A DNA stretch of 64,000 nucleotides from Atopobiaceae bacterium UBA1367 (GCA_002305995.1 DBRN01000012.1:319908-383907); one strand, 5' to 3'. Positions 24,904 to 33,254 are shown, numbered from the stretch's first letter. Numbers and translations: made by a program. Notes: generated from the sequence alone by a model not told the origin.

Positions 24904-25173
24904 AGCTCAAGTTGAGCTGGAATGTTGAGATGGGTCAAAAAAGCAGCATGTACCTGCGCAATCCACAGTAATTTCATCTTTGTTGACGAAGCGCGAATCG
25001 TTGTGCAAAGATAGCGCGCTTCAAAGCAGCCATAGGGATTAACCTGAGCTTTAGGGTTGTTCGGATGGCTGTTGTGGGGCCGGTCGGCAACGGACGACGA
25101 CGCACCAGAGACGCAGCACCATCACGATCGCACAGGCACGACGGAAGGCCCTCCTCGCGGCGGGAGGGCCTTC
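24904..25173 (+). promoter_or_regulatory. ftsZ promoter region and structured leader
   Basis: The 397-nt gap before ftsZ holds several elements and no gene. A 15-bp palindrome AGCTCAA-G-TTGAGCT is at 24904-24918. A -35 TTGACG (24983-24988) lies 18 bp before a -10 AAAGAT (25007-25012). A leader hairpin pairs CAGCCAT (25027-25033) with ATGGCTG (25065-25071). A 22-nt element shared with the ftsL leader is at 25099-25120. A perfect 11-bp hairpin pairs 25144-25154 with 25163-25173. The ribosome site GAGGAGGAG follows at 25229. The leader would be about 220 nt, unusually long for this cluster. Confidence 0.55.
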
Positions 25174-25239
25174 GGAAGCACCACGACCGCAGAGGAGTGG
25201 CGGTTCGGCCGCCAGAGCATCGCCCTACGAGGAGGAGCC

Positions 25240-26346
25240 ATGAACGACAGCGACATCGCCAGCAACTACCTTGCCGTCATCAAGGTCGTTGGTGTGGGAG
25301 GCGGCGGCACGAACGCCGTCAACCGCATGATCGAGGAGGGCATCCGCGGCGTCGAGTTCGTCGCCATCAACACCGACGCCCAGGCCCTCGCCATCTCCGA
25401 CGCCGACATCAAGGTTCACATCGGCACCGACATCACCAAGGGTCTCGGCGCGGGCGCCAACCCCGATGTCGGCGCCGAGGCGGCAGAGGACAGTCGTGAC
25501 GAGATCAAGCGCGCCCTCGCCGGCGCCGACATGGTCTTCATCACCGCCGGCGAGGGCGGCGGCACGGGCACCGGCGCTGCTCCCGTCGTCGCCGACATCT
25601 CCAAGAACGACGTGGGCGCACTGACCGTCGGCGTCGTGACCAAGCCCTTCACCTTCGAGGGTCGCAAGCGCGCGCAGGCCGCCACCAGCGGCATCGAGAC
25701 CCTCTCCGAGAACGTCGACACCCTGATCGTCATCCCCAACGACCGCCTGCTCGACCTCTCCGAGAAGAAGACCACCATGCTCGAGGCCTTCCGCATGGCC
25801 GACGACGTCCTGTGCCAGGGCACCCAGGGCATCACGGACCTCATCACGGTCCCCGGCCTGATCAACCTCGACTTCGCGGACGTCTGCACGATCATGCGCG
25901 GCTCCGGCACCGCCATGATGGGCATCGGCACCGCGGCGGGCGACAACCGTGCCGCCGAGGCCGCCGAGCAGGCCATCTCCAGCCCGCTGCTCGAGACCGC
26001 CTGCGACGGCGCCACGCGCGTGCTGCTCTCCGTCGCCGGAAACAAGGACCTCGGCATCCAGGAGATCAACGATGCCGCCGACCTCGTGGCCAAGAACGTC
26101 GACCCCGATGCCACGATCATCTTCGGCACGGTCGTCGACGAGTCCCTGGGCGACCAGGTCCGCGTCACGGTCATCGCCACGGGCTTCAGCGAGGCCGGCG
26201 CCCAGTCGGCGCTCTCGTTCTCGACCCCCGAGCCCCGTCAGGCGCCTCGTCCGAGCAGCACCGAGCGCAGCAGCTCCCGCAGCGCCTCCCAGGACGGCGC
26301 GCCGTCCTTCGACATCCCCGACTTCCTGAAGCGCAGCCGCCTCTAA
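25240..26346 (+). CDS. ftsZ: Cell division GTPase FtsZ
   Basis: 368 residues. Tubulin-like GTPase forming the Z-ring. GVGGGGTNAVNRM near residue 20, the tubulin signature GGGTGTG at 106-112, NDRLLDLSEKKT and NLDFADV are present. The C-terminus ends IPDFLKRSRL, the conserved tail that binds membrane anchors; with no ftsA in the cluster, SepF (encoded just downstream) is the likely anchor. The ATG at 25240 has GGAGGAG upstream; earlier in-frame starts read through leader structure. The stop overlaps the pgeF start. Confidence 0.98.
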   Translation: MNDSDIASNYLAVIKVVGVGGGGTNAVNRMIEEGIRGVEFVAINTDAQALAISDADIKVHIGTDITKGLGAGANPDVGAEAAEDSRDEIKRALAGADMVFITAGEGGGTGTGAAPVVADISKNDVGALTVGVVTKPFTFEGRKRAQAATSGIETLSENVDTLIVIPNDRLLDLSEKKTTMLEAFRMADDVLCQGTQGITDLITVPGLINLDFADVCTIMRGSGTAMMGIGTAAGDNRAAEAAEQAISSPLLETACDGATRVLLSVAGNKDLGIQEINDAADLVAKNVDPDATIIFGTVVDESLGDQVRVTVIATGFSEAGAQSALSFSTPEPRQAPRPSSTERSSSRSASQDGAPSFDIPDFLKRSRL

Positions 26347-27170
26347 TGTCTGGGGCGCCACACCTCACCCGTCACGTCTCCCGTGGCGTGACCCTCCTGA
26401 GCGACGTGCGTCGCCCGGGCGGCGTCACGCTGGCGTTCACCGAGCGCACGGGGGGCGTCTCGTCCGGCCCCTACGCGTCGCTCAACCTCGGCGACGCATG
26501 CGGCGACGACGCGGGCGCGGTGTCGGCCAACAGGGTGCGCCTCGCGGACGCGCTGGGCATCGGGCACCTGTCAGGACGGCTGGTCAACCCTCGGCAGGTG
26601 CACGGCGACCACGTGGTCACCATCACCTCCGGCGCGCCCGCCGCGGTGGCGGCCGCCCAGAGGGAGGCACGCGAGGGCGCCGACGCCGTCGTGTGCGCGG
26701 CCGCCGACGTGCCCGTGCTGCTCTGCTTCGCCGACTGCGTGCCGGTGGTGATGGTGGCCCCCGGCGCCTTTGCGGTCGTGCACTCGGGCTGGCGCGGCAC
26801 GATGGCCCGCATCTGCGCGAAGGCGCTGGACGCGCTGACCGCCTCCGCAGGATGCGTCGCAGGTGAGGTCCTCTGCTATGTGGGCCCGCACATCTCAGGC
26901 GCGGACTACGAGGTTCCCGAGGACCGCGCGCGACGCTTCTCGGCGGCGTTCGGCGATGGTGCCGCCCCCGGCGGCGACCATGTCGACCTCGGGTTTGCCG
27001 TGCGACTGACCCTCGAGGCGTGTGGCGTGCGCACGGACGCGATCGAGGACGACTGCCCCTCGACGGCGTCCTGCACGCAGCGGTTCTTCTCGTATCGCGG
27101 GGAGGGCGGCACGACCGGCAGGCATGGCGCCGTTGCCGTGCGCACGGAGGCGGGGGGAGGCACCCGATGA
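26346..27170 (+). CDS. pgeF: PgeF/YlmD-family purine nucleoside phosphorylase (laccase-domain)
   Basis: 274 residues of the DUF152/LACC1 family. The zinc and active-site pattern is visible: NPRQVHGDHV, CFADCVPVVMVAP and VVHSGWRGTMARI, with YVGPHISGADYEVPEDR near the C-terminus. Family members cleave purine nucleosides and in E. coli act in peptidoglycan quality control. In Gram-positives it (YlmD) commonly sits between ftsZ and yggS, as here. TAATG overlap with ftsZ. Confidence 0.88.
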   Translation: MSGAPHLTRHVSRGVTLLSDVRRPGGVTLAFTERTGGVSSGPYASLNLGDACGDDAGAVSANRVRLADALGIGHLSGRLVNPRQVHGDHVVTITSGAPAAVAAAQREAREGADAVVCAAADVPVLLCFADCVPVVMVAPGAFAVVHSGWRGTMARICAKALDALTASAGCVAGEVLCYVGPHISGADYEVPEDRARRFSAAFGDGAAPGGDHVDLGFAVRLTLEACGVRTDAIEDDCPSTASCTQRFFSYRGEGGTTGRHGAVAVRTEAGGGTR

Positions 27171-27904
27171 TGGACGACGAGAGCCGCGAGGCCTACGAGC
27201 ACCTTCTCGCCCAAAGGCGCGAGCTGATCGCAGGGAGGCTGGCCGACAGCGCGCGCAGGGCCGGGCGTGACCCCTCGGAGGTGCTCATGCTCGCCGTCTC
27301 GAAGACGGTGGGCATTGACGAGGTCGTCTGCGCGCACCGCGCGGGCTACGACGCCTTTGGCGAGAACCGCCCGCAGGAGCTCCGTCGCAAGGTGGAGGCC
27401 ATCGCGGGCATGCCCGAGATGCAGGGCGTGCGCTACGACATGATCGGCAACCTGCAGACGAACAAGATCAACCAGGTCATCGGGTGCGCCCATCTGATCC
27501 ACTCGGTCTCGTCGCTGCACCTCGCCGAGGCCATCTCCCGGCGCGCGGTCACGAGCCGTGTGGTCGTGCCCGTGCTGCTCGAGGTCAACGTGAGCGGCGA
27601 GGCGTCGAAGTCGGGCCTCGCCCTGGGCGAAGCGCGTGCGGCGCTCGATGCCGTCATGGGCCTTCCCGGCCTCGACCCCAAGGGCCTGATGACCATGGCC
27701 CCGGCGCACGAGCCGCAGGCCGCGCGCTCGACCTTCGCAGGGCTGCGCGCGCTCCGCGACACCATGCGCACCGACAGCGGCCTTCCGCTCGAGGTGCTCT
27801 CCTGCGGAATGAGCGACGATTTCGGTATTGCCGTCGAGGAGGGCTCGACCCTCGTGAGGCTGGGGAGGATCGTGTTCGACCCAACCTATGACCTCGGCGT
27901 GTGA
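27167..27904 (+). CDS. YggS/YlmE family PLP homeostasis protein
   Basis: 245 residues with a single alanine-racemase-like barrel. K46 in MLAVSKTVG is the lysine that binds pyridoxal phosphate; GENRPQEL, DMIGNLQTNKIN, LLEVNVSGEASKSGL and LSCGMSDDFGIAVEEGST are family motifs. It controls free PLP levels and has no known enzymatic turnover. It overlaps pgeF by 4 nt and has GGGGGGAGG before the ATG. Confidence 0.92.
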   Translation: MMDDESREAYEHLLAQRRELIAGRLADSARRAGRDPSEVLMLAVSKTVGIDEVVCAHRAGYDAFGENRPQELRRKVEAIAGMPEMQGVRYDMIGNLQTNKINQVIGCAHLIHSVSSLHLAEAISRRAVTSRVVVPVLLEVNVSGEASKSGLALGEARAALDAVMGLPGLDPKGLMTMAPAHEPQAARSTFAGLRALRDTMRTDSGLPLEVLSCGMSDDFGIAVEEGSTLVRLGRIVFDPTYDLGV

Positions 27905-27953
27905 GAACGGCTACGAGCGGGTCCTGCGGGGCCCCAAGGAGAAAGGCAGGGCA

Positions 27954-28517
27954 ATGGGTTTTCTCGACAACCTCAAGGACAGGATTCTCGGCAACTCCGA
28001 GGACGACTACTACGATGACTACGAGGACGACTACTTCGAGGAGGACGAGGCCAGCTCGGGCATCCTGGGCAACACCCGCCGCCCCGAGGCGGACAGCGTG
28101 TCGGTCTACACCCGCTCCGGACGCCCCCTCGCCGAGCCCGCCCCGACCTACGAGCCGGAGCGTCGCCCCTATGACCGTCGCGACGACGGCCGCGATGCCT
28201 ATGACCACAGCGACGAGCCCGTCGCGCGCGTCTCGTCCGGCCAGCTGCCGCCCTACGTGCTGCGCCCGGCTGCCTACGACGACGTCCAGGCCGTCGTGCG
28301 CCGCGTGCGCACCAACCAACCTGTCGTCCTGGTGTTCAAGCAGACCGACATCGAGGTGGCCAAGCGCATACTCGACTTCTGCTTCGGCCTCTCGTTTGGC
28401 GTGAACGGCTCCGTCGAGGAGCTGGGTGACCGCGCCTTCGCGGTGCTTCCCGCGGGCATCAGCCTCTCCCAGGCCGACGTCGACCGCCTGGTCGCCGACG
28501 GCACCATCACGAGGTAG
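27954..28517 (+). CDS. sepF: Cell division protein SepF
   Basis: 187 residues. An N-terminal membrane-binding amphipathic helix (MGFLDNLKDRILG), an acidic Tyr-rich linker (residues 15-90, including DDYYDDYEDDYFEED), and a C-terminal SepF domain (about 95-187: YDDVQAVVRRVRTNQPVVLVF, RILDFCFGLSFGVNGSVEEL). SepF bends on the membrane and anchors FtsZ, which fits the absence of ftsA. ATG after AAGGAGAAAGGCAGG. Confidence 0.94.
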   Translation: MGFLDNLKDRILGNSEDDYYDDYEDDYFEEDEASSGILGNTRRPEADSVSVYTRSGRPLAEPAPTYEPERRPYDRRDDGRDAYDHSDEPVARVSSGQLPPYVLRPAAYDDVQAVVRRVRTNQPVVLVFKQTDIEVAKRILDFCFGLSFGVNGSVEELGDRAFAVLPAGISLSQADVDRLVADGTITR

Positions 28518-28522
28518 CCGCG

Positions 28523-29335
28523 ATGGGACGCATCGACATGACCATGGCCCTCGTCGGCGGGGGCTCCATGGGAGGGGCCATCGCGCGTGGGGTGGTGTCA
28601 TCCGGCGCGCTCGACGCCTCGCAGGTGACGGTCTGCGAGCCGAGCGAGTCGGCCCGCGATGCGCTCGCCGCGGAGGGCGTCGCATGCGTCGCGGAGCTGG
28701 CCGACCTCCTGGCGCGTCCCGCCGACACGCTGGTGCTCGCGGTCAAGCCCCAGGTCCTGCCTGCGGTGCTGCGGGAGCTTGTGCCCCTGCTCCCCGACGG
28801 CCAGCTCGTCGTCTCCATCGCCGCGGGCGTCAGGCTGGCGACGTTGGAGGCGGCGCTGCCCACGGCACGCGTGGTGCGCGTGATGCCCAACCTGCCGCTG
28901 CAGGTCCTCTCGGGCGCGACGGCGGTCTGCCCGGGCGCCCGCGCCACGGCGCACGACGCCGAGCTGGTGCGATCGCTGTTTGCCGCCCTGGGATCCGCCC
29001 AGGTCATGACCGAGGCACAGCTCGACGTGGCCGGTGCGGTCAGCGGCTGCGGGCCGGCCTACTTCGCCCTGTTCGTCGACGACCTCACGCGCGCGGGCGT
29101 GCGCCACGGCCTTCCTGCCGCGGCGTGTCGGGAGATGGTGCTCGCCACCATGCGCGGGGTGGCCGAGCAGCTGCTGGGGTCGGGCGAGCATCCGCGTGCC
29201 TACATGGAGCGGGTCACCTCGCCGGGAGGGACCACCGCCGCCGCGCTCGAGGCGATGGAGAGCCCTCTCTCCCGGGCCGCGGGCGAGGCGGTCGAGGCCG
29301 CCCTCAGGCGCACGATCGAACTCGCGGAGGCCTAG
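28523..29335 (+). CDS. proC: Pyrroline-5-carboxylate reductase
   Basis: 270 residues. It reduces pyrroline-5-carboxylate to proline with NAD(P)H. The N-terminal Rossmann fold GGGSMGGAIARG (12-23), AVKPQVL, VRVMPNLPLQVLSGAT, AVSGCGPAYFALFVD and the signature ERVTSPGGTTAAALEAME are intact. It lies 5 nt after sepF, as often seen in sepF-proC-yggT runs. Confidence 0.95.
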   Translation: MGRIDMTMALVGGGSMGGAIARGVVSSGALDASQVTVCEPSESARDALAAEGVACVAELADLLARPADTLVLAVKPQVLPAVLRELVPLLPDGQLVVSIAAGVRLATLEAALPTARVVRVMPNLPLQVLSGATAVCPGARATAHDAELVRSLFAALGSAQVMTEAQLDVAGAVSGCGPAYFALFVDDLTRAGVRHGLPAAACREMVLATMRGVAEQLLGSGEHPRAYMERVTSPGGTTAAALEAMESPLSRAAGEAVEAALRRTIELAEA

Positions 29336-29602
29336 ATGCAGACGTTTCGACTGGTGTTTGGCAGGCTCATCGACTTCTACGAGCTGCTCATTCTCGCGAA
29401 GTGCATCCTCTCGTGGATCCCGATCCGAGATGGCATCCTGCGGGACGTCCATGTGGCGGTCGACCGACTCACGGAGCCGTTTGTGGGCGTGTTCAGGAGG
29501 CTGGTCCCGGGCGTTGGCGGCGGCGGGGTCAGGATCGACTTCTCGCCGATGGTCGCCATCATCGTTCTTGATCTCATCAAGCGTGTGGTCCTTGCGCTAT
29601 AA
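29336..29602 (+). CDS. YggT family membrane protein
   Basis: 88 residues with two hydrophobic helices (FYELLILAKCILSWIP and FSPMVAIIVLDLIKRVVLAL) and the family loop VDRLTEPFVGVFRRLVPGVGG. YggT (YlmG) proteins sit between sepF and divIVA in many Gram-positive genomes and are linked to septum or nucleoid placement; molecular role unknown. The ATG directly follows the proC stop. Confidence 0.88.
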   Translation: MQTFRLVFGRLIDFYELLILAKCILSWIPIRDGILRDVHVAVDRLTEPFVGVFRRLVPGVGGGGVRIDFSPMVAIIVLDLIKRVVLAL

Positions 29603-29608
29603 AGAAGT

Positions 29609-29617
29609 TGGTATACT
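29609..29617 (+). promoter_or_regulatory. Extended -10 promoter for divIVA
   Basis: TGGTATACT is an extended -10 element (TG at 29609-29610, TATACT at 29612-29617). It lies directly after yggT and about 60 nt before divIVA, so divIVA can be expressed apart from the cluster. Confidence 0.55.
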
Positions 29618-29676
29618 GTTTGGCACGTGTCTCATACTACGGACGCGGCCAACTCATAGGTGGAAGGGAGCATGAC

Positions 29677-30285
29677 ATGGCTATTACTCCGGCAGACATC
29701 GAGCAGAAGACGTTCTCTGAGGCCAAGAAGCACGGCTACGACACCGAGGAGGTCGACGAGTTTCTCGACCAGCTTTCCGCTGAGGTCGATGCGATGCTCA
29801 AGAAGATCAAGGACCTCAAGGACCGCCTGACCGCGTCCGAGCAGCAGGTCGCGGCCTCCCAGGCGCAGATCGCCCAGCTCAAGGAACAGCAGGCCGCCCC
29901 CGCGCCCGTCGCGCAGTCGACCGCGCCCCAGCAGCCGGCGAGCTCGGTCTCCGAGAGCCAGATCTCCCGCGTGCTGATCCTCGCCCAGCAGAGCGCCGAC
30001 CAGCTCATGGAGGACGCCCGCAGCAATGCCGAGAGCATCCGCACCGAGGCCGACCGCCTCAAGCAGTCCCGCGAGGACTTCCGCTCCGAGTACAAGAAGC
30101 TCCTGCAGCACTTCATGGACGACGCCGACGCCGTCTTCCCCGAGCAGGCGCTGACCACCCCCTCCGGCTCTGCCGCCGGCTACGGCACCCCCGCGCCGAA
30201 GCCCGCGCCCAACGCGACGGTCTACGCGCCCGCCCAGGCGACGGGCACGACCGACGACTTCGACGACTTCGGCGACCTCGACTAG
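29677..30285 (+). CDS. divIVA: DivIVA/Wag31-type polar scaffold protein
   Basis: 202 residues. N-terminal lipid-binding DivIVA domain (MAITPADIEQKTFSEAKKHG then YDTEEVDEFLDQLSAEVDAM), followed by coiled coils (about 35-65 and 100-155) and a Pro/Ala/Asp-rich tail. In actinobacteria DivIVA binds curved membrane at poles and septa and directs wall growth. GGAAGGGAG precedes the ATG. A terminator follows. Confidence 0.93.
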   Translation: MAITPADIEQKTFSEAKKHGYDTEEVDEFLDQLSAEVDAMLKKIKDLKDRLTASEQQVAASQAQIAQLKEQQAAPAPVAQSTAPQQPASSVSESQISRVLILAQQSADQLMEDARSNAESIRTEADRLKQSREDFRSEYKKLLQHFMDDADAVFPEQALTTPSGSAAGYGTPAPKPAPNATVYAPAQATGTTDDFDDFGDLD

Positions 30286-30310
30286 GACGTCCGGCTCACA
30301 ACGCTTGCCT

Positions 30311-30336
30311 GAGGCGGCCCCGCACAGGGCCGCCTC
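30311..30336 (+). terminator. Hairpin terminator after divIVA
   Basis: GAGGCGGCCC (30311-30320) pairs perfectly with GGGCCGCCTC (30327-30336) across a 6-nt loop, followed by TTGCGCG. The U-run is poor, but it sits where convergent transcription from the - strand gene meets. Confidence 0.6.
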
Positions 30337-30416
30337 TTGCGCGTGAGAGGAGGGGCCTGCTGCCTCCTTCACGCGACGGGACCGCTTGGCCCCGCAAGGG
30401 CCCCGCACGCGACCAA

Positions 30417-31352
30417 TTACCGCCTCCCCTGGCACCCCGGAAGGGCGGTGCCGCCCGCGCCCTGGTAGCGCTCTGGGGCCGGGGGATCCGTCTCGGCTTC
30501 GGGGCCCAGCTCGACGAGGCCCGGCCAGAGGCGCTGCGGCATCCAGCCGGTGCGCAGGTCATAGCCGCGCTGGCTACGGTCGCGCCCGGGCACCGTGGTC
30601 CCGCGATAGAAGCGCTGCCACATGGCGCGCACGTAGGCCTCGTCATCGGCCAGGTCGCTGCGATGGGCGAGGTCGTGGGCTATCGCGGCGTCCATCCGCG
30701 CTACCTGGCAGCCCTTGTGCGCCGGGTCGTGGAACGCGGCCACCCGGTGCCTCGGGTCCACCAGGCAGAAGCGCTCCGTCGCCATCCGTGCCGCGAAGTG
30801 GCCGGCGGTGAGCGGGACCGTGTTCGCCTCAGGCGAGAAGGAGGCGGCGAAAGACCCGTCCGCCATGTGGGAGAAGCGCACAAACTGCCTGGTGCGCTCG
30901 CATTCGCCCATCACGCGGCGTGCCAGGTCGTTGAACGCGACCACGCGCGGGTCGGCGATGAGGGAGCGCACCTGTGCGCCACGCTCGAAGCCCAGTCGCA
31001 GGTACCGGTGCACGACCTCGGGCATGGCGGGGTCGTCGGAGGCGGCTGCGAGCACGAGCCGCCGCACGCAGGCCTGCGAGCAGCCCTGCGGGCAGCGACC
31101 GCGCCTCATACGCCCGCACCCGTCTGTGACGTGTCGGATAAAGCCATCCATCACGCGGCGCGCGAAGTCAACCGTGTCATCGTCGGTGCTGGGCGGCGTC
31201 CGCACCACCATCTCGCCCAGCTGCGGCTGCAGGGCTTCCGCGCTTGCGAGGCGGACCTCGCCCGCATGCGCGTGCGCCAGGTAGGTGACGCCCACCCCCG
31301 CGAGCACCCCCTCGAGCGACGGCTCGCAGGCGATCACGGTGGCACGACCCAT
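30417..31352 (-). CDS. TIGR03915-type DNA metabolism protein (DUF4130), partner of the radical SAM repair protein
   Basis: About 311 residues. N-terminal half: ATVIACEPSLEGVLAGVG, typical of the family opening in which a short beta strand precedes DG/PSFEG. C-terminal half is the DUF4130 region: FVRFSHMADGSFAASF, FAARMATERFCLVDPRHRVAAFH, and MWQRFYRGTTVPGRDRSQRGYDLR. The family is almost always encoded next to a radical SAM protein (TIGR03916), as here, and is thought to act in DNA modification or repair; its reaction is unknown. Start uncertain: ATG 31352 matches the family, while ATG 31493 would overlap the upstream gene. Confidence 0.8.
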   Translation of the reverse strand: MGRATVIACEPSLEGVLAGVGVTYLAHAHAGEVRLASAEALQPQLGEMVVRTPPSTDDDTVDFARRVMDGFIRHVTDGCGRMRRGRCPQGCSQACVRRLVLAAASDDPAMPEVVHRYLRLGFERGAQVRSLIADPRVVAFNDLARRVMGECERTRQFVRFSHMADGSFAASFSPEANTVPLTAGHFAARMATERFCLVDPRHRVAAFHDPAHKGCQVARMDAAIAHDLAHRSDLADDEAYVRAMWQRFYRGTTVPGRDRSQRGYDLRTGWMPQRLWPGLVELGPEAETDPPAPERYQGAGGTALPGCQGRR

Positions 31353-31428
31353 GGCCCGCGCCTCGGCCAGGCGCTGGGCACAGCGGGCGATGCGCTCGGG
31401 CGTGGCGGCGGGCGCGTCCGCTCCGACC

Positions 31429-32793
31429 CTAGAAGAGCGAGAGCTGTCCCTCTGCCATGCGACGGGTCCTGTTGTAGGAGCTTCGGCGGGCATCGGCCAT
31501 CACCCTCTCTCGGATCAGCCCGGCGTCGAGCGGGCAGCCTGCGTCACGCGCCCCGGCCACGGTGACGAAGTGGCGAGCGCGCCTGAGCGTCACCTTCAGG
31601 CGGCTGAGGTCATCGAACGAGAGCGAGCCCGTCTGCCGTGCTGCCATGATGCGTCGTGCGCCCACAGGGCCTATCCCGGGCACGCGCAGCAGCTCCTCGA
31701 GCGATGCGTCCATCACCTCCAGCGGGAAGCGGTCCAGGTGGCGCAGCGCCCAGGCGAGCTTGGGATCGACATCGAGGTCGAGCCATGGCTCTGCGGGGGT
31801 GGCCAGCTCGTCGGGGGAGAAGGCGTAATAGCGCATGAGCCAGTCGGCCTGGTAGAGGCGGTGCTCGCGCCGCAGGGGCACGGGCGTCTCGCGCGCGGGC
31901 AGCAGGCTGTCGTCTACCATGGGCATATATGCCGAGAAGAAGATGCGCTTGAGGTCGAAGCGCTGGTAGAGGGCCTTCGACAGCTGGAGGATGTGGTTGT
32001 CGTCCTCCGGCGTGGCCCCGATGATGAGCTGGGTGGACTGCCCCGCCGGCGCAAAGCTGCGCCTGCGCGAGGAGACCGAGGCGTGCGGGCGCAGCGTGAG
32101 CCGCGCCCCGTTGGCGAGCAGCCGGGCGCCCTCCCGCTCGGGGCTTGGCAGCCTCCTGCCCCGCGACCTCGAGGAGGGAGCCAACGCCCGCTCCTCGAGG
32201 TCGCGCGTGCGGCGGATCTGCCCCATGGGTGCCATGACCTGGCCCTTGTCCTTCTCGGGGCAGAGGCGTGCGAGCGACGATGCGCTCGGCAGCTCCAGGT
32301 TGGCGGAAAGGCGGTCGGCCAGGCGCCCCAGCGCATCCACGAGCTCGGGGCTGGTCCCCGGGATGACCTTGGCGTGCACGTAGCCATCGAAGAGCAGCTC
32401 GTCGCGCAGGATGCGCAGGCACTCGACCATGCGCTCGCCGGTGGCATCGGGCGTGCCCAGCACTCCCGACGAGAGGAACAGGCCCTCGATGTAGTTGCGC
32501 TTATAGAAGTCGACCGTCAGCTCCGCCAGCTCGCGTGGGGCGAAGGTCGCGCGCGGGCAGCTGGCCTGCCTGCGGTTGACGCAGTAGGCGCAGTCGTAGC
32601 TGCAGGCGTTTGACATGAGCACCTTGAGGAGGGTGACGCAGCGTCCGTCGGGGGTGAAGGTGTGGCAGCACCCGGCAGGGGAGGCGTTGCCCAGCCTGCC
32701 CGCCCGCGCGGGCCTTGTGGCGCCGGAGGAGGTGCAGGCCACGTCGTAGCGTGCGGCCTCCGCCAGGATGTCAAGCTTGGCAAGGGTGTCCAC
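31429..32793 (-). CDS. Putative DNA modification/repair radical SAM protein (TIGR03916-type)
   Basis: About 454 residues. Radical SAM cluster motif C64-x3-C68-x2-C71 (ACSYDCAYC), preceded by family-typical Cys-containing segments (VACTSSG; AGCCHTFTPDGRCVTLLKVLM). The C-terminus has a helix-hairpin-helix DNA-binding element (LLRVPGIGPVGARRI) and ends in EGQLSLF. The HhH suggests DNA as substrate. The GTG at 32793 is chosen: it begins the family start DTLAKLDILAEAARYDV and has GGAGGAGG upstream; an ATG at 32826 is in frame. Two LexA-like boxes flank its promoter. Confidence 0.85.
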   Translation of the reverse strand: MDTLAKLDILAEAARYDVACTSSGATRPARAGRLGNASPAGCCHTFTPDGRCVTLLKVLMSNACSYDCAYCVNRRQASCPRATFAPRELAELTVDFYKRNYIEGLFLSSGVLGTPDATGERMVECLRILRDELLFDGYVHAKVIPGTSPELVDALGRLADRLSANLELPSASSLARLCPEKDKGQVMAPMGQIRRTRDLEERALAPSSRSRGRRLPSPEREGARLLANGARLTLRPHASVSSRRRSFAPAGQSTQLIIGATPEDDNHILQLSKALYQRFDLKRIFFSAYMPMVDDSLLPARETPVPLRREHRLYQADWLMRYYAFSPDELATPAEPWLDLDVDPKLAWALRHLDRFPLEVMDASLEELLRVPGIGPVGARRIMAARQTGSLSFDDLSRLKVTLRRARHFVTVAGARDAGCPLDAGLIRERVMADARRSSYNRTRRMAEGQLSLF

Positions 32794-32809
32794 GGCGGCC
32801 TCCTCCACA

Positions 32810-32849
32810 CAAACACCTGTTCGCATCAGTATATACGAACACATGTGCT
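32810..32849 (-). promoter_or_regulatory. SOS-type promoter of the radical SAM repair cassette
   Basis: Read on the - strand, CGAACAGGTGTTTG (32823 to 32810) matches CGAAC-RNRY-GTTYG at all 14 positions. A second site, CGAACACATGTGCT (32836-32849 on +), matches 12 of 14. Between them is a - strand -10 TATACT (32833 to 32828). Boxes on both sides of the -10 are the arrangement expected for LexA repression. Confidence 0.65.
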
Positions 32850-32883
32850 GTTGTGGGCGAGGGGTCGGCGCGGGAGGGAGGGT

Positions 32884-33241
32884 GCGAAGTGGGCCTGTAA
32901 GCCGGGTTCTGTCGTGGGCGGCCATTTATCTACTCCTGATGTCGCCACCAGGCTCTAGCACGCTACCCGAGCGCGGTGCGGGCCACACCATGGCGCTCCT
33001 ACATGCGCTTGCTCCGGAGGGGGCTTGCCAAGCCGCCTGGTCACCCAGGCGCTGGTGGTCTCTTACACCACCGTTTCAGCTTTTCTCTCACCCGCCGAGG
33101 CGGGCAGCGGGAGTCTTCTTTTCTGCGGCGCTTTCCGTCGGGTCACCCCGCCAGGCCGTTAGCCTGCCTCCTGCCCTGTGGAGCCCGGACTTTCCTCATG
33201 CCGGCATCGCTGCCGGCCCGCGGTCGCCCGGCCCACTTCGC
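32884..33241 (-). ncRNA. rnpB: RNase P RNA, bacterial type A
   Basis: About 358 nt on the - strand. The two ends form the P1 helix: plus-strand GCGAAGTGGGC (32884-32894) is complementary to GCCCACTTCGC (33231-33241). The 3' region carries the universal ACAGAACCCGGCTTACAGGCC-type segment, seen on + as GGCCTGTAAGCCGGGTTCTG at 32892-32911, and the 5' region the GGGCGACCGCGGG stem start. It is the catalytic RNA that trims tRNA 5' leaders. Ends are defined by P1 pairing, accurate to a few nt. Confidence 0.93.
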
Positions 33242-33248
33242 GTGTACG

Positions 33249-33254
33249 ATTGTA
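33249..33254 (-). promoter_or_regulatory. -10 box for rnpB
   Basis: On the - strand TACAAT lies 7 nt before the start of the P1 helix, the right distance for the RNase P RNA start. Confidence 0.5.

Noticed and set aside
25057..25239. Longer FtsZ starting at 25057
   Set aside because: The extra residues are encoded by leader hairpins and are not FtsZ-like; the ATG at 25240 has the ribosome site and the family N-terminus.
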